64,000 bases of DNA from Buchnera aphidicola (Mindarus keteleerifoliae) (GCF_039392895.1 NZ_CP135027.1:434001-498000); one strand, 5' to 3'; numbered from the stretch's first letter, positions 22,309-33,556 are shown. Notes: generated from the sequence alone by a model not told the origin. Translations and numbers: made by a program.

Positions 22309-23130
22309 TTATAATTCAGCAAAAATCTTTTCAATATCTGGTAGAATATTATTCCAAAGTAAAAATGAATAAGCCGCTTGACTAATTAGCATTCCAATTC
22401 CATTAGCTAAGTTCATTGCTCCCAATTTTTTACACCAATTTAAGAAAGGAGTAGTCTGACTATTTTTTACGTACGATAAATCATAACAACTAACATTTTG
22501 ATGAATTAATGAAGAAGGTAAAATCAATTTTTCCTTACTAAAAAAATACGAAGTAGCATGAATAATTAAACCAGCCTTAATAGCTGATAAATCTTTATAT
22601 CCAACTTCCTGAATTTTCCCTAAATATCTAAATTCTTCTGCTAATTTTTTAGCCCGTTCATAAGTTCGATTATAAATGAAAACTTCATTATTTTTTGATA
22701 AAATTGATGGTAATAACCCTCTTGCAGCACCTCCTGCTCCTATTAATAGGATCTTATTGTTTTTTTTAAGAAAACCTAATCGATTTAAATCATATAAAAA
22801 TCCTATACCATCTGTATTATCACCTAAAATTTTTTCATCTTTTACTTTTTTTAATGTATTTACTGATTTTGTTAACTTAGCTCTATTAGTTAATATGTCA
22901 GAAAAACAATATGCTTCTTCTTTAAAGGGTAAAGTAACATTAGCTCCATCTCCTATTGTATTAAAAAAAGAGTTAATTCTATTACTAAATTCATTTAGTG
23001 GAACTTTAACAGCTGTATACGAACAAGGAATATTAGTTTGCTTAGAAAATAATGAATGTATTTTGGGTGATAGTGTATGTTCTATGGGATTACCAAAAAC
23101 CGAAAAATGTTTAAATTTATCTAATTCCAT
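22309..23130 (-). CDS. aroE: Shikimate dehydrogenase
   Basis: Reduces 3-dehydroshikimate to shikimate with NADPH, in the chorismate pathway used to feed aromatic amino acids to the aphid. The 273 residues compare with 272 in E. coli. Visible: substrate site TLSPKIH, NVTLPFK with Lys70, NTDG with Asp107 and the nucleotide loop GAGGAARG (131-138). A strong GGGAGA ribosome binding site precedes the ATG. aroB and aroK lie elsewhere in the window. Confidence 0.97.
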   Translation of the reverse strand: MELDKFKHFSVFGNPIEHTLSPKIHSLFSKQTNIPCSYTAVKVPLNEFSNRINSFFNTIGDGANVTLPFKEEAYCFSDILTNRAKLTKSVNTLKKVKDEKILGDNTDGIGFLYDLNRLGFLKKNNKILLIGAGGAARGLLPSILSKNNEVFIYNRTYERAKKLAEEFRYLGKIQEVGYKDLSAIKAGLIIHATSYFFSKEKLILPSSLIHQNVSCYDLSYVKNSQTTPFLNWCKKLGAMNLANGIGMLISQAAYSFLLWNNILPDIEKIFAEL

Positions 23131-23399
23131 ACGAATCTCCCAAAATATTAAAATTATAATTTTTATTATTAATTATTAAAATGTTTTTTATCTTTCTTTA
23201 AAAAAATAATATTCAAAATATTTTTTAACTTTTTTTATTCATTAAATACAAAATCTAAATTTTATTAAATATTAATTAATGTTTTAAAAAAACTTTTAAA
23301 TTAATTAATAAAAAATCAGTAAAAATATTTAATATTAAAAAAAAATGCTTTAAACTATTTGCATAATTAATATAAACATGTAGCATATATACTTTAAAT

Positions 23400-23834
23400 A
23401 TGAAAATATTACAATATCCTGATAAAAGATTACGAAAAAAGGCAAAACCAATAAAAAAAATCAGTGAAAAAATAAAAAAAATTATAGATAATATGTTCAA
23501 AACCATGATTCATAATGAAGGAATTGGTTTAGCTGCTACTCAAATTAATATTAATTTACAAATTATTGTAATAGGTAAAATAGATAACATTTGTAATCCA
23601 TTTGCATTAATAAATCCAAAAATAATGAAAAAATCTGGTTCTTCTAGCATTGAAGAAGGTTGTCTTTCTATTCCTAAAAGAAAAATTTTTGTCCCAAGAT
23701 ATGAAAAAATAAAAGTTAAAGGATTAAATCTAAAAGGTCAAAAAGCAATTTTTACAGCTAAATCTTTACTTTCTATCTGTATTCAACATGAAATTGATCA
23801 TTTAAAAGGAAAATTAATCATTGATTACCTTTAA
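23400..23834 (+). CDS. def: Peptide deformylase (short C-terminus)
   Basis: Metalloenzyme removing the formyl group from new proteins, partner of Fmt. All three motifs are intact: [14 protein letters not shown] (Cys metal ligand) and HEIDH (His ligands and catalytic Glu). It is only 144 residues against 169 in E. coli. It stops right after GKLIIDYL and lacks the C-terminal helix region of about 20 residues. The catalytic core is complete, so it is probably functional. def-fmt is an operon, with 31 bp between them. Confidence 0.94.
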   Translation: MKILQYPDKRLRKKAKPIKKISEKIKKIIDNMFKTMIHNEGIGLAATQININLQIIVIGKIDNICNPFALINPKIMKKSGSSSIEEGCLSIPKRKIFVPRYEKIKVKGLNLKGQKAIFTAKSLLSICIQHEIDHLKGKLIIDYL

Positions 23835-23865
23835 CAAAATTAAAAAATAAAAAAAAATATTATTT

Positions 23866-24822
23866 ATGAAAAAAAAAACAAATTCTATGAATATAATTTT
23901 TTCCGGAACTTCCGAATTTTCTGCTATGCATCTTATAGCACTGTTAAATTCCGGTTATAAAATAGTTCTTGTATTAACTAAACCAGATAGCTTTTCAGGA
24001 AGAGGAAAAAAATTAACTTTTTCTCCTGTAAAAAAAATCGCTTTAAAAAGATCTATACCTATTTTACAACCAAATTCTTTACAAGAAAAAAAAACATTTT
24101 GTACTTTACGTGATTATCATGCTGATATAATGATTGTTATTTCATATGGATATATTTTTCCTAAAAAAATAATAAATTTATTTAAAAAAGGATGTATAAA
24201 TGTACATCCATCTTTACTTCCTCGTTGGAGAGGAGCCACTCCTATCCAATCAGCAATTTTAAAAGGAGATAAAATAACTGGTGTTAGCCTTATTCAAATT
24301 AATGAAAAAATAGATAACGGAAATATTCTTTTATCAAAATCCTGCATTATTTCAAAAAATGAAACTACGTATTCTTTATCTAAAAAACTTCAGTTTATTG
24401 GTATTAAACTTTTAAAAAAAATTCTAAAAAAAATTTTTTTTGGCACATTAATTCAAAAAACTCAAAATAATAAATATGCTACATATTCAAAAAAAATTAA
24501 TAAAAAAGATGCCTTATTAAAATGGAATAAGTCTGCTTTAAAATTAGAAAGAAAAATTAGAGCCTTTAATCCTTGGCCTATAACATTCTTTAAATTTAAA
24601 GAAACAATCATAAAAGTATGGAAAGCAAAAAAAATTAACTCTACTAGTGTACTTCCAATAGGAACTATTTTAGAAGTTAATTCCAAAGGTATTCAAATAA
24701 ATACGAATAAAGAAATACTAAATATAGAAAAAATTCAATTTCCTGGAAAAAAAGTTATTAGTGTTAAAGATCTCATAAATTCTAATAAAAATTATTTTTC
24801 AAAACAAAATAAAATTTCATAA
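23866..24822 (+). CDS. fmt: Methionyl-tRNA formyltransferase
   Basis: Formylates initiator Met-tRNA using 10-formyl-THF (from FolD). The 318 residues compare with 315 in E. coli. The formyltransferase core shows INVHPSLLPRWRGATPIQ with the catalytic Asn and His, followed by the usual downstream Asp region and the C-terminal tRNA-binding domain (RAFNPWP, KVWKA). An alternative start is Met8 at 23887. Neither has a good ribosome binding site. Confidence 0.96.
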   Translation: MKKKTNSMNIIFSGTSEFSAMHLIALLNSGYKIVLVLTKPDSFSGRGKKLTFSPVKKIALKRSIPILQPNSLQEKKTFCTLRDYHADIMIVISYGYIFPKKIINLFKKGCINVHPSLLPRWRGATPIQSAILKGDKITGVSLIQINEKIDNGNILLSKSCIISKNETTYSLSKKLQFIGIKLLKKILKKIFFGTLIQKTQNNKYATYSKKINKKDALLKWNKSALKLERKIRAFNPWPITFFKFKETIIKVWKAKKINSTSVLPIGTILEVNSKGIQINTNKEILNIEKIQFPGKKVISVKDLINSNKNYFSKQNKIS

Positions 24823-24848
24823 AATAAAAAACTATTAATTTTCATTTT

Positions 24849-24895
24849 TTTTTAAAACCCTACTATTAAAATATGTAAATAGGGTTTATTTATTT
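24849..24895 (+). terminator. Terminator between fmt and rplQ
   Basis: Arms AAACCCTA (24855-24862) and TAGGGTTT (24880-24887) with a 17-base loop, then ATTTATTTTCT on the plus strand. It lies in the convergent gap between fmt and rplQ, and the better T tract serves fmt. Confidence 0.6.
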
Positions 24896-24947
24896 TCTGT
24901 TCTTTACATTCATTAACAATTTAAAAAATAATTAAAAAATTTTAAAC

Positions 24948-25346
24948 TTATTTTTTTATTTTCAACATTTTTTTACTTTTGTTGTCATTTAACCTATCAA
25001 CTAACTCTACGTATGCCATCTTTGTATTATCTCCTAACCTAAAACCACATTTTAAGACTCTTATATAACCTCCTAATCTAGAATTAAAATGAGGTCCTAT
25101 TATAGTAAATAGCTTAGCTACTATTTTAGCATTCCTTATCTTAGAAAAAATTAAACGACGATTTGAAACTGAATCAATTTTAGCTATAGTAATAATTGGT
25201 TCTACTATTCTTCGCAATTCTTTTGCTTTAAACAAAGTTGTTTTGATAGATTCATGAAGAAATAAAGAACAAGCCATATTTTTAAACATCGACTGAACGT
25301 GACTTCTTTTTCTGTTGAATTTACGACCAATTTTTCTATGTCTCAT
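24948..25346 (-). CDS. rplQ: 50S ribosomal protein L17
   Basis: Last gene of the alpha operon. From ATG 25346 it reads [18 protein letters not shown], matching the E. coli N-terminus, and gives 132 residues (E. coli 127). An upstream in-frame start would add 22 residues and overlap rpoA, but the AAGGA ribosome binding site and homology both support 25346. [17 protein letters not shown] and [15 protein letters not shown] are diagnostic. Confidence 0.96.
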   Translation of the reverse strand: MRHRKIGRKFNRKRSHVQSMFKNMACSLFLHESIKTTLFKAKELRRIVEPIITIAKIDSVSNRRLIFSKIRNAKIVAKLFTIIGPHFNSRLGGYIRVLKCGFRLGDNTKMAYVELVDRLNDNKSKKMLKIKK

Positions 25347-25381
25347 ATTCCTATCCTTAAAAAAAAATACTTTATAGAAAA

Positions 25382-26371
25382 TTATTCTTCTTTTATACTT
25401 TTTGGAGGCCAATTTTCTAAACGCATACCTAAAGAAAAATGTCTAGAAGCCAAAACATCCTTAATTTCTGTTAATGATTTTTTACCTAAATTAGGAGTTT
25501 TTAATAACTCTACTTCTGTTTTTTGAACTAAATCTCCTATAAAATGAATTTTTTCTGCTTTAAGACAATTAGCAGATCTTACTGTTAATTCTAAATCATC
25601 TACTGGTCTTAATAATATTGGATCAAAATCTGGTTTTTCTTCTTTTATTTCAGTTTCATGCACATTTTTTAAATCAATAAATGCTTCTAACTGTTCAGCT
25701 AAAATGGTTGAAGCCCTTCGTATAGCTTCTTCAGGATCTATAGAACCATTAGTTTCTAATTCTATTACTAATTTGTCTAAATCTGTTCTTTGCTCTACTC
25801 GAGCTGATTCAACATTATAAACCATTCTTTTAATAGGACTATAACAAGCATCTAACACTAATTTCCCCAATAAATGATTTTCGGAATCTAATTTTATTCT
25901 AGAAGCTGCAGGAACGTAACCTCTTCCTCTTTCAACTTTCATTTTCATTTTAATAAATGATTTTTCATCAGTTAGATTACAAATTTTTTGATTAGGTCGA
26001 ACTATCTCTACATCTTCTCCATGTATAATATCTCCAGCAGTAACTAAACATACACCAGAAGAATTCAAATGAATAATCGCTTCATCTTTTCCAAATATTT
26101 TAATAGAAATTTCTTTTAAGTTTAACAAAATCTCAAGTATATCTTCTTGAATCCCTTCCTTAGTGCTATACTCATGAAGTATACCGTCAATTTCTACTTC
26201 TGTAATAGCACAACCTGGCATAGAAGATAATAAAATTCTACGAAGTGCATTTCCCAATGTATGCCCAAATCCTCTTTCCAAGGGTTCAAGTACGACTCGA
26301 GAACAAGTTGAACTAATTTGTTTTACTTCAACTAAACGTGGTTTCAAAAAATTTAGAATAGTATTCTGCAT
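25382..26371 (-). CDS. rpoA: RNA polymerase alpha subunit
   Basis: Dimerising scaffold of RNA polymerase, 329 residues, identical in length to E. coli. The N-terminal assembly domain ([21 protein letters not shown]) and the C-terminal DNA/activator-binding domain ([18 protein letters not shown], with the Arg and Asn of the UP-element contact) are both present. Cotranscribed with rpsD and rplQ. Confidence 0.98.
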   Translation of the reverse strand: MQNTILNFLKPRLVEVKQISSTCSRVVLEPLERGFGHTLGNALRRILLSSMPGCAITEVEIDGILHEYSTKEGIQEDILEILLNLKEISIKIFGKDEAIIHLNSSGVCLVTAGDIIHGEDVEIVRPNQKICNLTDEKSFIKMKMKVERGRGYVPAASRIKLDSENHLLGKLVLDACYSPIKRMVYNVESARVEQRTDLDKLVIELETNGSIDPEEAIRRASTILAEQLEAFIDLKNVHETEIKEEKPDFDPILLRPVDDLELTVRSANCLKAEKIHFIGDLVQKTEVELLKTPNLGKKSLTEIKDVLASRHFSLGMRLENWPPKSIKEE

Positions 26372-26397
26372 GATACTCCTCTATTCTATATAGAATA

Positions 26398-27018
26398 TTA
26401 TTTAGAATATAACTCAACAATTAAATGTTCATTAATTTCTGCAGATAAATCAGACCTATCTGGAAATCTTTTAAAAATACCGGTCATTTGTTTACTATCT
26501 ACTTCCAACCAACTAGCTTTTTCTCTTTGTTCGCATAATTCAAGAGCTGCTTTGATTCGAAATTGATTTTTGCATTTTGATTTAATTTCTATTATGTCAT
26601 TAACTTTAACTTTATAAGAAGGAATATTTAAAATATGGTTGTTAACCATCACTGATTTATGTGTAATGAGTTGCCTTGCTTCTAACCGAGTAGCTCCAAA
26701 TCCCATTCGATATACTACATTATCTAATCTGCTTTCTAAAAGCTTCAATAAATTTTCTCCAGTATTTCCTTTCAATTTAGAAGCTATTTTATAATAATTT
26801 TTAAATTGATGTTCTAACATTCCATATAATCTTCTTACCTTTTGTTTTTCTCGCAATTGAATACCATAATCAGATAATCGTTGTTTTCTACTTCCATGCT
26901 GCCCTGGAAGCTGATCTATTTTGCATTTTGATTCTATAGAACGACACCCTGATTTTAAAAATAAATCAGTTCCTTCTCTTCTACATAGTTTCAATTTTGG
27001 TCCTAAATACTTAGCCAC
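26398..27018 (-). CDS. rpsD: 30S ribosomal protein S4
   Basis: Primary 16S-binding protein of 206 residues, as in E. coli. [20 protein letters not shown] at the N-terminus and the S4 RNA-binding domain ([25 protein letters not shown]) are clear. In E. coli S4 represses the alpha operon by binding its leader; I cannot confirm that target here. Fourth gene of the alpha operon block after rpmJ. Confidence 0.97.
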   Translation of the reverse strand: MAKYLGPKLKLCRREGTDLFLKSGCRSIESKCKIDQLPGQHGSRKQRLSDYGIQLREKQKVRRLYGMLEHQFKNYYKIASKLKGNTGENLLKLLESRLDNVVYRMGFGATRLEARQLITHKSVMVNNHILNIPSYKVKVNDIIEIKSKCKNQFRIKAALELCEQREKASWLEVDSKQMTGIFKRFPDRSDLSAEINEHLIVELYSK

Positions 27019-27046
27019 TTTAATTTATCTCCAAAAAAATAAACAA

Positions 27047-27436
27047 TTAAACTCTTCTTTTCTTAGGTGGACGACAACCGTTATGAGGAATAGGAGTAAC
27101 ATCAGTAATGTTAGTAATTCTAAAACCAGAAGCATTCAAAGCCCTAATAGTAGATTCTCTTCCAGGCCCTGGTCCTTTTACCATCACTTCTAAATTTTTA
27201 ATACCATACTCTTTAACCAATTCAGCACATTTTTCTGCAGCTACTTGCGCAGCAAATGGAGTAGATTTTCTAGATCCTCTAAATCCCGAGCCTCCTGAAG
27301 TTGCCCAACCTAAAGTGTTACCTTGTCGATCTGTAATAGTAACTATAGTATTATTAAATGAGGCATGAATGTGTGCAACACCATCTAAAATTTGTTTTTT
27401 CACTTTTTTTTTAGTACGAATAGGCATTTTAGCCAT
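27047..27436 (-). CDS. rpsK: 30S ribosomal protein S11
   Basis: Platform protein of the small subunit. Starting at ATG 27436 ([15 protein letters not shown]) it has 129 residues, exactly the E. coli length, and AAGGTG lies 7 bases upstream. A GTG three codons earlier is not favoured. [19 protein letters not shown] and [13 protein letters not shown] are diagnostic. Confidence 0.97.
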   Translation of the reverse strand: MAKMPIRTKKKVKKQILDGVAHIHASFNNTIVTITDRQGNTLGWATSGGSGFRGSRKSTPFAAQVAAEKCAELVKEYGIKNLEVMVKGPGPGRESTIRALNASGFRITNITDVTPIPHNGCRPPKKRRV

Positions 27437-27452
27437 TTTTTTCACCTTTTAA

Positions 27453-27809
27453 TTATTTTCGAATTGGTTTTCTAGGTCCTTTTCTTGTTCTTGCGTTGGT
27501 CTTGGTTCGTTGTCCCCTTACTGGCAAACTTTTTTTATGACGATTACCTCTATAACAACCAAGATCCATCAAACGTTTAATATTTAAAGTTACCTCCCTC
27601 CTTAAATCTCCTTCTACAACAAATTTAGATACAACTTCTCGTAATAATTCTATTTGTTTTTCCGACAAATTTTTAATTTTTGTATTCTTTGGTATTTTTA
27701 ACTTAAAACAAATATTAAAAGCTCGAGTTTTTCCTATTCCATATATTTTACTTAACGAAATAACCACATGCTTATTATCAGGAATGTTAATACCTGCTAT
27801 ACGAGCCAT
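27453..27809 (-). CDS. rpsM: 30S ribosomal protein S13
   Basis: Head protein of the small subunit contacting the P-site tRNA, 118 residues as in E. coli. [19 protein letters not shown] and the C-terminal [19 protein letters not shown] match. First gene of the alpha operon. The 109-bp spacer before it (27810-27918) is where E. coli carries the S4-responsive pseudoknot. I see only AT-rich sequence there. Confidence 0.97.
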   Translation of the reverse strand: MARIAGINIPDNKHVVISLSKIYGIGKTRAFNICFKLKIPKNTKIKNLSEKQIELLREVVSKFVVEGDLRREVTLNIKRLMDLGCYRGNRHKKSLPVRGQRTKTNARTRKGPRKPIRK

Positions 27810-27918
27810 TTTATTCTCCTATAAATTATTTAATTTTAAACTTTATATTTTACAAAAATATTTTAAAAATTAGAGCTATCATTTAAAAATTAAAATTTAT
27901 ATTTTAAAAATCAAAATA

Positions 27919-28035
27919 TTATCCTTGACGTTGTTTATGTTTTGGATCATTAGCACAAATAACTTTAACAACATTTTTTCTTCGAACTATTTTACAATTT
28001 CTACATAATTTCTGAACAGAAGTTCTTACTTTCAT
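27919..28035 (-). CDS. rpmJ: 50S ribosomal protein L36
   Basis: A 38-residue protein: [20 protein letters not shown] at the N-terminus and DPKHKQRQG at the C-terminus. The zinc ligands (Cys, Cys, Cys and His) of the C+ form are intact: CRNC, then VICANDPKH. It is a separate small gene between secY and rpsM, as in the E. coli spc operon. Confidence 0.96.
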   Translation of the reverse strand: MKVRTSVQKLCRNCKIVRRKNVVKVICANDPKHKQRQG

Positions 28036-28064
28036 AAAAATTTTTCCATTTTTTTAATTAAATG

Positions 28065-29396
28065 CTATTTTTTAAAATAAAAATTAGCTTTTTTTAATGC
28101 TAAATCGTAATGCGTAGACATAATTATAGTTTGAATTTGTGAAATAAAATCCATAATAACTACTACTATAATCAATAATGAAGTACCTCCAAAATTAAAA
28201 GGAAATTTAAATAAACTTTTCATAAATTCAGGAACTAAACAAATAAAGGTAATATATATAGAACCTATTAATGTCAAACGAACATTAATTCTATTAATAT
28301 ATCTTGCCGTTTGTTCCCCTGGTCGAATTCCTGATATAAATGCCCCAGATTTTTTTAAGTTTTCTGCTGTTTCCTTAGGATTAAAAACAAGTCCTGTATA
28401 AAAAAAACAGAAAAAAATAATTGCTATGGAATACAAAACTATGTAAAAAAAATGATTAGGTTGTAAAAAAGATAACATTTTTTTTAACCAAAAACATTTT
28501 GAGTTATATAATTGAAACCAAGATGCAATTGTTGTAGGAAACAAAATAATACTAGAAGCAAATATTGCAGGAATAACACCCGCCATATTAATTTTTAACG
28601 GAAGATGACTGCTTTGAGAAATATACATTCTTCGACCTTTTTGACGGCGAGGATAATGCACTACTATTTTTCTTTGACTTTGTTCCATAAATGCCACTAA
28701 ATACGTAACTAAAAAGGATAGAACAATAATTAACAATATTAATATCTCATGTAAAAAATCTTTTTTTATCTGTTGAAATAATAGAACTACGGTTGAAGGA
28801 AAACTAGCCACAATACCTGTAAAAATAATTAAAGATATTCCATTTCCTATACCCCTATTGGTAATTAACTCACCTAACCACATCAAGAAAATAGTTCCTG
28901 TAACTAAACTAACTACTGTTGTTACATAAAAAGAAAAATTAAAATGAGTTATTAATCGATACATCCCAGGAATTTTAGGTAAAGTTATTGCCAAGCTAAC
29001 AGCTTGCGCTATTGCTATTATTAACGTTACGTACCGAACGTATTGATTAATCTTTTTTTTTCCTATTTCTCCATCTTTTTTTATTTCTGCTAATTTTTTA
29101 TTAGATAAAGTTAATAATTGAACTATTATAGATCCTGAAATATATGGCATTATACCTAAAGAAAAAATAGAAGCACGACCTAAAGAACCCCCTGAAAATG
29201 TATTAAACATATCAATAATGGTACCTTTATGTTCTATCAATATTTTCGATAACATTAAAGTATTAATACCCGGAATCGAAATAAAAGAACCAATCCTAAA
29301 AATAATCAATGATATTATAACAAATAAAATTCTTTTTTTTAATTCCAAAATTCCATTATTCATTTTAATAGAACTTGATTTTATTTTTTTTACCAT
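28065..29396 (-). CDS. secY: SecY preprotein translocase channel
   Basis: Central pore of the Sec translocon in the inner membrane, 443 residues, equal to E. coli, with ten hydrophobic segments. [12 protein letters not shown] at the first helix, the cytosolic loop [13 protein letters not shown] and [14 protein letters not shown] near helix 9 are family hallmarks. It works with SRP, whose 4.5S RNA is encoded at about 10.4 kb. It sits between rplO and rpmJ as in E. coli. Confidence 0.97.
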   Translation of the reverse strand: MVKKIKSSSIKMNNGILELKKRILFVIISLIIFRIGSFISIPGINTLMLSKILIEHKGTIIDMFNTFSGGSLGRASIFSLGIMPYISGSIIVQLLTLSNKKLAEIKKDGEIGKKKINQYVRYVTLIIAIAQAVSLAITLPKIPGMYRLITHFNFSFYVTTVVSLVTGTIFLMWLGELITNRGIGNGISLIIFTGIVASFPSTVVLLFQQIKKDFLHEILILLIIVLSFLVTYLVAFMEQSQRKIVVHYPRRQKGRRMYISQSSHLPLKINMAGVIPAIFASSIILFPTTIASWFQLYNSKCFWLKKMLSFLQPNHFFYIVLYSIAIIFFCFFYTGLVFNPKETAENLKKSGAFISGIRPGEQTARYINRINVRLTLIGSIYITFICLVPEFMKSLFKFPFNFGGTSLLIIVVVIMDFISQIQTIIMSTHYDLALKKANFYFKK

Positions 29397-29406
29397 TATT
29401 TACTAA

Positions 29407-29841
29407 CTATTCCTCGACTTGACCACCTAAAGATTTAACGATAGAAAGAGCACCTTTTGTGATGCCCAAACCTTTTATTTTTAAAAGATTATTTAATTTT
29501 CCTGAAGAAATAATTTTTACATATTTTATTTTATTTTTAATAATTTTTTTACTCTTTAACAAATTTAAATCAATGATATTTTTAGATAAATGTTCTAAAT
29601 CAGATAAACGAACTTCTTTTTGCAATTTTTTTTTTCTTGATGTAAAACCAAATTTAGGAAGCCTTCTATACAAAGGCATTTGTCCCCCTTCAAAACCTCT
29701 ACGTATACTAGAACCAGATCTAGATTTTTGTCCTTTATGTCCTCTTCCAGAGGTTTTTCCAAATCCAGATCCTATTCCTCTACCTAACCTTTTTTTATTT
29801 TTTCTAGATCCTAATTTAGGAGATAATGTATTAAGTTCCAT
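29407..29841 (-). CDS. rplO: 50S ribosomal protein L15
   Basis: 144 residues, identical in length to E. coli. N-terminal glycine-rich extension ([20 protein letters not shown]) that threads into 23S rRNA, then a globular C-terminal domain. It starts 3 bp after the rpmD stop and ends 10 bp before secY, in the compact spc operon. Confidence 0.97.
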   Translation of the reverse strand: MELNTLSPKLGSRKNKKRLGRGIGSGFGKTSGRGHKGQKSRSGSSIRRGFEGGQMPLYRRLPKFGFTSRKKKLQKEVRLSDLEHLSKNIIDLNLLKSKKIIKNKIKYVKIISSGKLNNLLKIKGLGITKGALSIVKSLGGQVEE

Positions 29842-29844
29842 TAA

Positions 29845-30024
29845 CTAAACCTCTTCTATATGTAACAAATATGATATTTTTTTAATCATTCCTTGAATCG
29901 AAGGAGTATTTTTCCGAAAAACAACACTTCTAATACGACGAAGGCCTAAACCTTTTAATGTAGCCCTATGCGAAGGAATTCTACCTATGATACTTTTTAT
30001 TTGAGTTATTTTTATTTTTTTCAT
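29845..30024 (-). CDS. rpmD: 50S ribosomal protein L30
   Basis: 59 residues from ATG 30024 (MKKIKITQIKSIIGRIPSHR), the exact E. coli length. A longer in-frame start would overlap rpsE and has no homologous residues. HRATLKGLGLRRI is the family core. Four bases separate it from the rpsE stop. Confidence 0.95.
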   Translation of the reverse strand: MKKIKITQIKSIIGRIPSHRATLKGLGLRRIRSVVFRKNTPSIQGMIKKISYLLHIEEV

Positions 30025-30028
30025 ATTA

Positions 30029-30529
30029 TTAAATAATATCTTTAACAGACTTATTTCTTTTCTCTGCAATCATTAAAGGAGATTGTATATTTTTCAAAGC
30101 GTTTATTGTTGCTCGTACAACATTAATAGGGTTAGTAGATCCATATGTTTTTGCTAGTACATTATGTATACCCGCTACTTCCAAAACGGCTCTCATAGCA
30201 CCCCCAGCAATAATTCCTGTACCTTCCGAAGCTGGTTTCATAAATATGATGGATCCTGTATGCATTCCTTTTACTGAATACTGTAAAGTTTTTTTATTAA
30301 GAGTAATGTTTATCATATTGCGTCTTGCTTTTTCCATAGCCTTTTGAATTGCAGAAGGTACCTCTCTTGCTTTTCCATAACCAAATCCTACCCGACCTTT
30401 TCCATTTCCAACTACAGTCAATGCTGTGAAAGAAAATATTCTTCCACCTTTTACAGTTTTAGATACTCGATTTACGGAAATTAATTTTTCTTGTAAATCA
30501 TGGTTGATTTGTTTATCGATATTTATCAT
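30029..30529 (-). CDS. rpsE: 30S ribosomal protein S5
   Basis: 166 residues (E. coli 167). The double-stranded RNA-binding-like N-terminal domain ([20 protein letters not shown]) and [20 protein letters not shown] are clear. S5 helps decoding accuracy at the mRNA entry side. spc operon, between rplR and rpmD. Confidence 0.97.
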   Translation of the reverse strand: MINIDKQINHDLQEKLISVNRVSKTVKGGRIFSFTALTVVGNGKGRVGFGYGKAREVPSAIQKAMEKARRNMINITLNKKTLQYSVKGMHTGSIIFMKPASEGTGIIAGGAMRAVLEVAGIHNVLAKTYGSTNPINVVRATINALKNIQSPLMIAEKRNKSVKDII

Positions 30530-30543
30530 TTTATTATTTTACC

Positions 30544-30912
30544 TTAAAACTGAAGACCAAATTTTCGAGCTGATTCAGCTAGAGATTTAATTCTTCCATG
30601 ATATTTAAAACCTGAACGATCAAATGATACTTTTTTAATACCCTTATTCAACGCCCGTTCAGCAATTTCTTTTCCTACTAAACTAGCTGCTTCTTTATTA
30701 CCAGTTTTTCCATTTAAATCAACAGAAATATTTTTTTCAAGTGTAGATGCTACTACTAAAGTTGTAGCATCAACTTTTGAAATAATTTGAGCATAAATAT
30801 GTCGAGAAGTTCTATGCACCACTAAACAAATTAAACCCAATGACTTTAATTTAGATCGAGTTTTAGCAGCACGACGCATTCTCGAAATTTTTTTTCTTTT
30901 AAAAAAAATCAT
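30544..30912 (-). CDS. rplR: 50S ribosomal protein L18
   Basis: 122 residues (E. coli 117), a 5S rRNA-binding protein. [14 protein letters not shown] and [20 protein letters not shown] are diagnostic. The N-terminus is a few residues longer than in E. coli. One base separates its start from the rplF stop, consistent with translational coupling. Confidence 0.96.
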   Translation of the reverse strand: MIFFKRKKISRMRRAAKTRSKLKSLGLICLVVHRTSRHIYAQIISKVDATTLVVASTLEKNISVDLNGKTGNKEAASLVGKEIAERALNKGIKKVSFDRSGFKYHGRIKSLAESARKFGLQF

Positions 30913-30913
30913 T

Positions 30914-31456
30914 TTACTTTTTTTTAGCCTCTTTAATACGGACTATTTCATCAGCATATCTTATTCCTTTTCCTTTATATGGTTCAGGGGGACGAAAAGA
31001 TCTTATATTTGCTGCTACTTGTCCTATTAATTGTTTGTTAGAACTTTTTAATAAAATTTCAGTTTGAGAGGGAACTATAACCTGAACTTCATCAGGTGCT
31101 GAATATTCTATAGGATGAGAATACCCCAAAAACATTTTGATAATATTATTTTGAACTAATGATACTCGATATCCTACACCAATTAGTTGTAACTTTTTTT
31201 CATATCCTTGACTAACACCTATAATCATAGAATTAATCAATGATCTTGCTGTACCAGCTTGAACCCAGGAATCATTAGCATTGCATTTTTTTTTTATTTT
31301 AAATGAAATTTTATTATTTTTATAATTTATTTGAACATTATCATTTATATCATAAATTAAAATTCCAAGTTTTCCTTTAACTAAAAATTTTTTTTTATCA
31401 AAAGATATTTTAACTCCTTCAGGAATTAATATTGGACGTTTAGCAACACGAGACAT
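30914..31456 (-). CDS. rplF: 50S ribosomal protein L6
   Basis: 180 residues (E. coli 177), near the GTPase centre. [17 protein letters not shown] at the start and the C-terminal [16 protein letters not shown] match. The middle is more divergent, with Asn/Lys-rich strands typical of this genome. Confidence 0.97.
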   Translation of the reverse strand: MSRVAKRPILIPEGVKISFDKKKFLVKGKLGILIYDINDNVQINYKNNKISFKIKKKCNANDSWVQAGTARSLINSMIIGVSQGYEKKLQLIGVGYRVSLVQNNIIKMFLGYSHPIEYSAPDEVQVIVPSQTEILLKSSNKQLIGQVAANIRSFRPPEPYKGKGIRYADEIVRIKEAKKK

Positions 31457-31485
31457 TTTTTCTCCTATTATAGATTTTTAATCTA

Positions 31486-31878
31486 TTAAGTCACATGACA
31501 AATAACTTCACCACCTAAGCCTTTTTCTCGAGCTATTTTATCTGTTAGAACACCTTTTGAAGTAGAAATAATAGCTATTCCTAAACCACCCATAACTTTT
31601 GGAAGATCATATTTTTTTTTATAAATTCGTAAACTAGGTTTACTAATCCTTTGTATTTTTTCTATTACAGATTTTCCTTTAAAGTATTTTAAAAAAATTT
31701 TTAAAGTTGATTTTAAATTTTTTTCAACCATGTAATTAACTATATATCCTTCTTCTTTTAAAACAGAACTAATAGCTATTTTTAATTTAGAAGAAGGCAT
31801 GTTAACAAAAAGCTTATTTGCTAATTGTCCGTTTCGAATTCGAGTTAACATGTCTGATATAGGATCTTGCATACTCAT
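31486..31878 (-). CDS. rpsH: 30S ribosomal protein S8
   Basis: 130 residues, as in E. coli. [18 protein letters not shown] and the C-terminal [20 protein letters not shown] are conserved. In E. coli S8 represses the spc operon by binding within rplX-rplE mRNA; this is not testable by eye here. A clear AAGGAGA site precedes the start. Confidence 0.97.
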   Translation of the reverse strand: MSMQDPISDMLTRIRNGQLANKLFVNMPSSKLKIAISSVLKEEGYIVNYMVEKNLKSTLKIFLKYFKGKSVIEKIQRISKPSLRIYKKKYDLPKVMGGLGIAIISTSKGVLTDKIAREKGLGGEVICHVT

Positions 31879-31909
31879 AAGATTCTCCTTAAAAAATAAA
31901 TTTTAATAT

Positions 31910-32215
31910 TTACCAACTAGCTTTCTTAAGACCTGGAATTTCTCCTCGCATTGCAGCTTCTCTTAACTTAATACGACTTAATCCAAATTTTCTTAAAAAT
32001 CCATGGGGTCTACCCGTTTGTCGACAACGATTCCTTTGTCTTGAAAAACTGGAATCTCTAGGTAATTTTTGTAAATCTAACATCGATTTCCATCGAATTT
32101 CAGAAGATAAATTTGAATCAATAATCTTTTTCTTTAATTCTTTTCTTTTTTTAAAAAATTTATTAGCTAATTTTACTCTTTTTTTTTCTCTTTCTTTCAT
32201 AGATTGCTTAGCCAT
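31910..32215 (-). CDS. rpsN: 30S ribosomal protein S14
   Basis: 101 residues, as in E. coli, the zinc-free long form. The C-terminal [20 protein letters not shown] and [13 protein letters not shown] are diagnostic. spc operon, between rplE and rpsH. Confidence 0.97.
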   Translation of the reverse strand: MAKQSMKEREKKRVKLANKFFKKRKELKKKIIDSNLSSEIRWKSMLDLQKLPRDSSFSRQRNRCRQTGRPHGFLRKFGLSRIKLREAAMRGEIPGLKKASW

Positions 32216-32240
32216 TTGTTAATAAACCTTTTGTTAGTTT

Positions 32241-32780
32241 TTATTGTTTAAAAGGAAAATTGAAAGCTTCTAATAACAAAAATCCTTCTTTATCAGTACA
32301 TGCTGTTGTTGTAATAGTAATATCTAACCCTCGAACACGATCTATTTTATCATAATTAATTTCTGGAAAAATAATTTGTTCTCGAACCCCTATGCTATAA
32401 TTACCTTTTCCATCAAATGATTTTTTAGATAATCCTCTAAAATCTCGAATACGAGGAATCACAATTGTTATTAATCGATCTAAAAAGTCCCATTTTCTTT
32501 TTCCTCTTAAAGTAACTTTGCATCCTATAGGATATCCCTTTCTAATTTTAAAAGTAGATATTGATTTTTTAGCTTTTGTAATTAATGGTTTTTGACCTGA
32601 AATAGCTGTTAAATCCGATATTGCAAAATCTAGTATTTTTTTATCATTTACCGCAGAACCAACTCCCATATTTAAAGTTATTTTAACAATTCTAGGAACC
32701 TCCATGACTGAACGTAAATCTAACTTTTTCATTATTGTTGATATTACCTTAGTTTTATAAAAATCATAAATTTTTACCAT
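32241..32780 (-). CDS. rplE: 50S ribosomal protein L5
   Basis: 179 residues from ATG 32780 ([19 protein letters not shown]), the E. coli length, with AAGGA just upstream. A longer start would overlap rplX by 8 bases and add nine non-homologous residues. [12 protein letters not shown] and [20 protein letters not shown] are family hallmarks. Binds 5S rRNA and the P-site tRNA. Confidence 0.96.
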   Translation of the reverse strand: MVKIYDFYKTKVISTIMKKLDLRSVMEVPRIVKITLNMGVGSAVNDKKILDFAISDLTAISGQKPLITKAKKSISTFKIRKGYPIGCKVTLRGKRKWDFLDRLITIVIPRIRDFRGLSKKSFDGKGNYSIGVREQIIFPEINYDKIDRVRGLDITITTTACTDKEGFLLLEAFNFPFKQ

Positions 32781-32799
32781 ATTTTTATTCCTTAAATTT

Positions 32800-33114
32800 T
32801 CATACAATAATATGATTATTAGACTTTAAAAATCTAATTTTCTTTCCCTTTTCAAATTTAAATCCAATTCTATCAGGTTTATTAGTTATAGGATTTAAAA
32901 AAGCTATATTAGAAATATGAATCGTTGATTCTTTTTTTATAATTCCGCCATTTACATTTTGAGAAGGTATTGGTTTTTGATGTTTTTTAATAATGTTAAC
33001 ACCTGAAACAATTACTCTTTTCTTTTTAATTATTTTTTTAACAATACCTATTTTTCCTTTATCTTTTCCGCAAATTACAATTACTTTATCGTTACAATGT
33101 ATTTTTGTTACCAT
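32800..33114 (-). CDS. rplX: 50S ribosomal protein L24
   Basis: 104 residues, equal to E. coli. N-terminal KOW motif ([20 protein letters not shown]) and the conserved [14 protein letters not shown] segment. Early assembly protein. spc operon, second gene. Confidence 0.96.
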   Translation of the reverse strand: MVTKIHCNDKVIVICGKDKGKIGIVKKIIKKKRVIVSGVNIIKKHQKPIPSQNVNGGIIKKESTIHISNIAFLNPITNKPDRIGFKFEKGKKIRFLKSNNHIIV

Positions 33115-33127
33115 AAATAAATCACTC

Positions 33128-33496
33128 CTATAATACTTCCGGTGCTAATGAAATAATTTTCATAAATTTTTCATTTCTTAATTCTCTTGTAACTGGACCA
33201 AATATTCTTGTTCCTACAGGTTGCTCGCTATTGTTTAATATAACACATGCATTACTATCAAACCGAATAATAGATCCATCCAAACGACGTATTCCTTTTT
33301 TTGTTCGTACTATTACAGCTTTAAGTACTTCTCCTTTTTTAACTTTTCCTCTAGGAATAGCTTCTTTAATAGTCACCTTAATAACGTCCCCAATACAAGC
33401 ATATTTTCGATTTGATCCTCCAAGAACTTTGATACACATAGCCGATCTTGCTCCTGAATTATCTGCTACAGTAAGCACACTTTGTTCCTGAATCAT
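33128..33496 (-). CDS. rplN: 50S ribosomal protein L14
   Basis: 122 residues (E. coli 123). [20 protein letters not shown] and [13 protein letters not shown] are diagnostic. It is the first gene of the spc operon. The 123-bp spacer before it holds a hairpin and possible promoter. Confidence 0.97.
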   Translation of the reverse strand: MIQEQSVLTVADNSGARSAMCIKVLGGSNRKYACIGDVIKVTIKEAIPRGKVKKGEVLKAVIVRTKKGIRRLDGSIIRFDSNACVILNNSEQPVGTRIFGPVTRELRNEKFMKIISLAPEVL

Positions 33497-33556
33497 AATA
33501 CTTTCCTTAATTATTAAATTAAAAAAAAAATATATTTTTTAAAATAAAATTTCATT

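Noticed and set aside
23276-23506. A 76-codon hydrophobic minus-strand frame
   Set aside because: Antisense to the start of def, A/T-driven composition, no ribosome binding site or homology.
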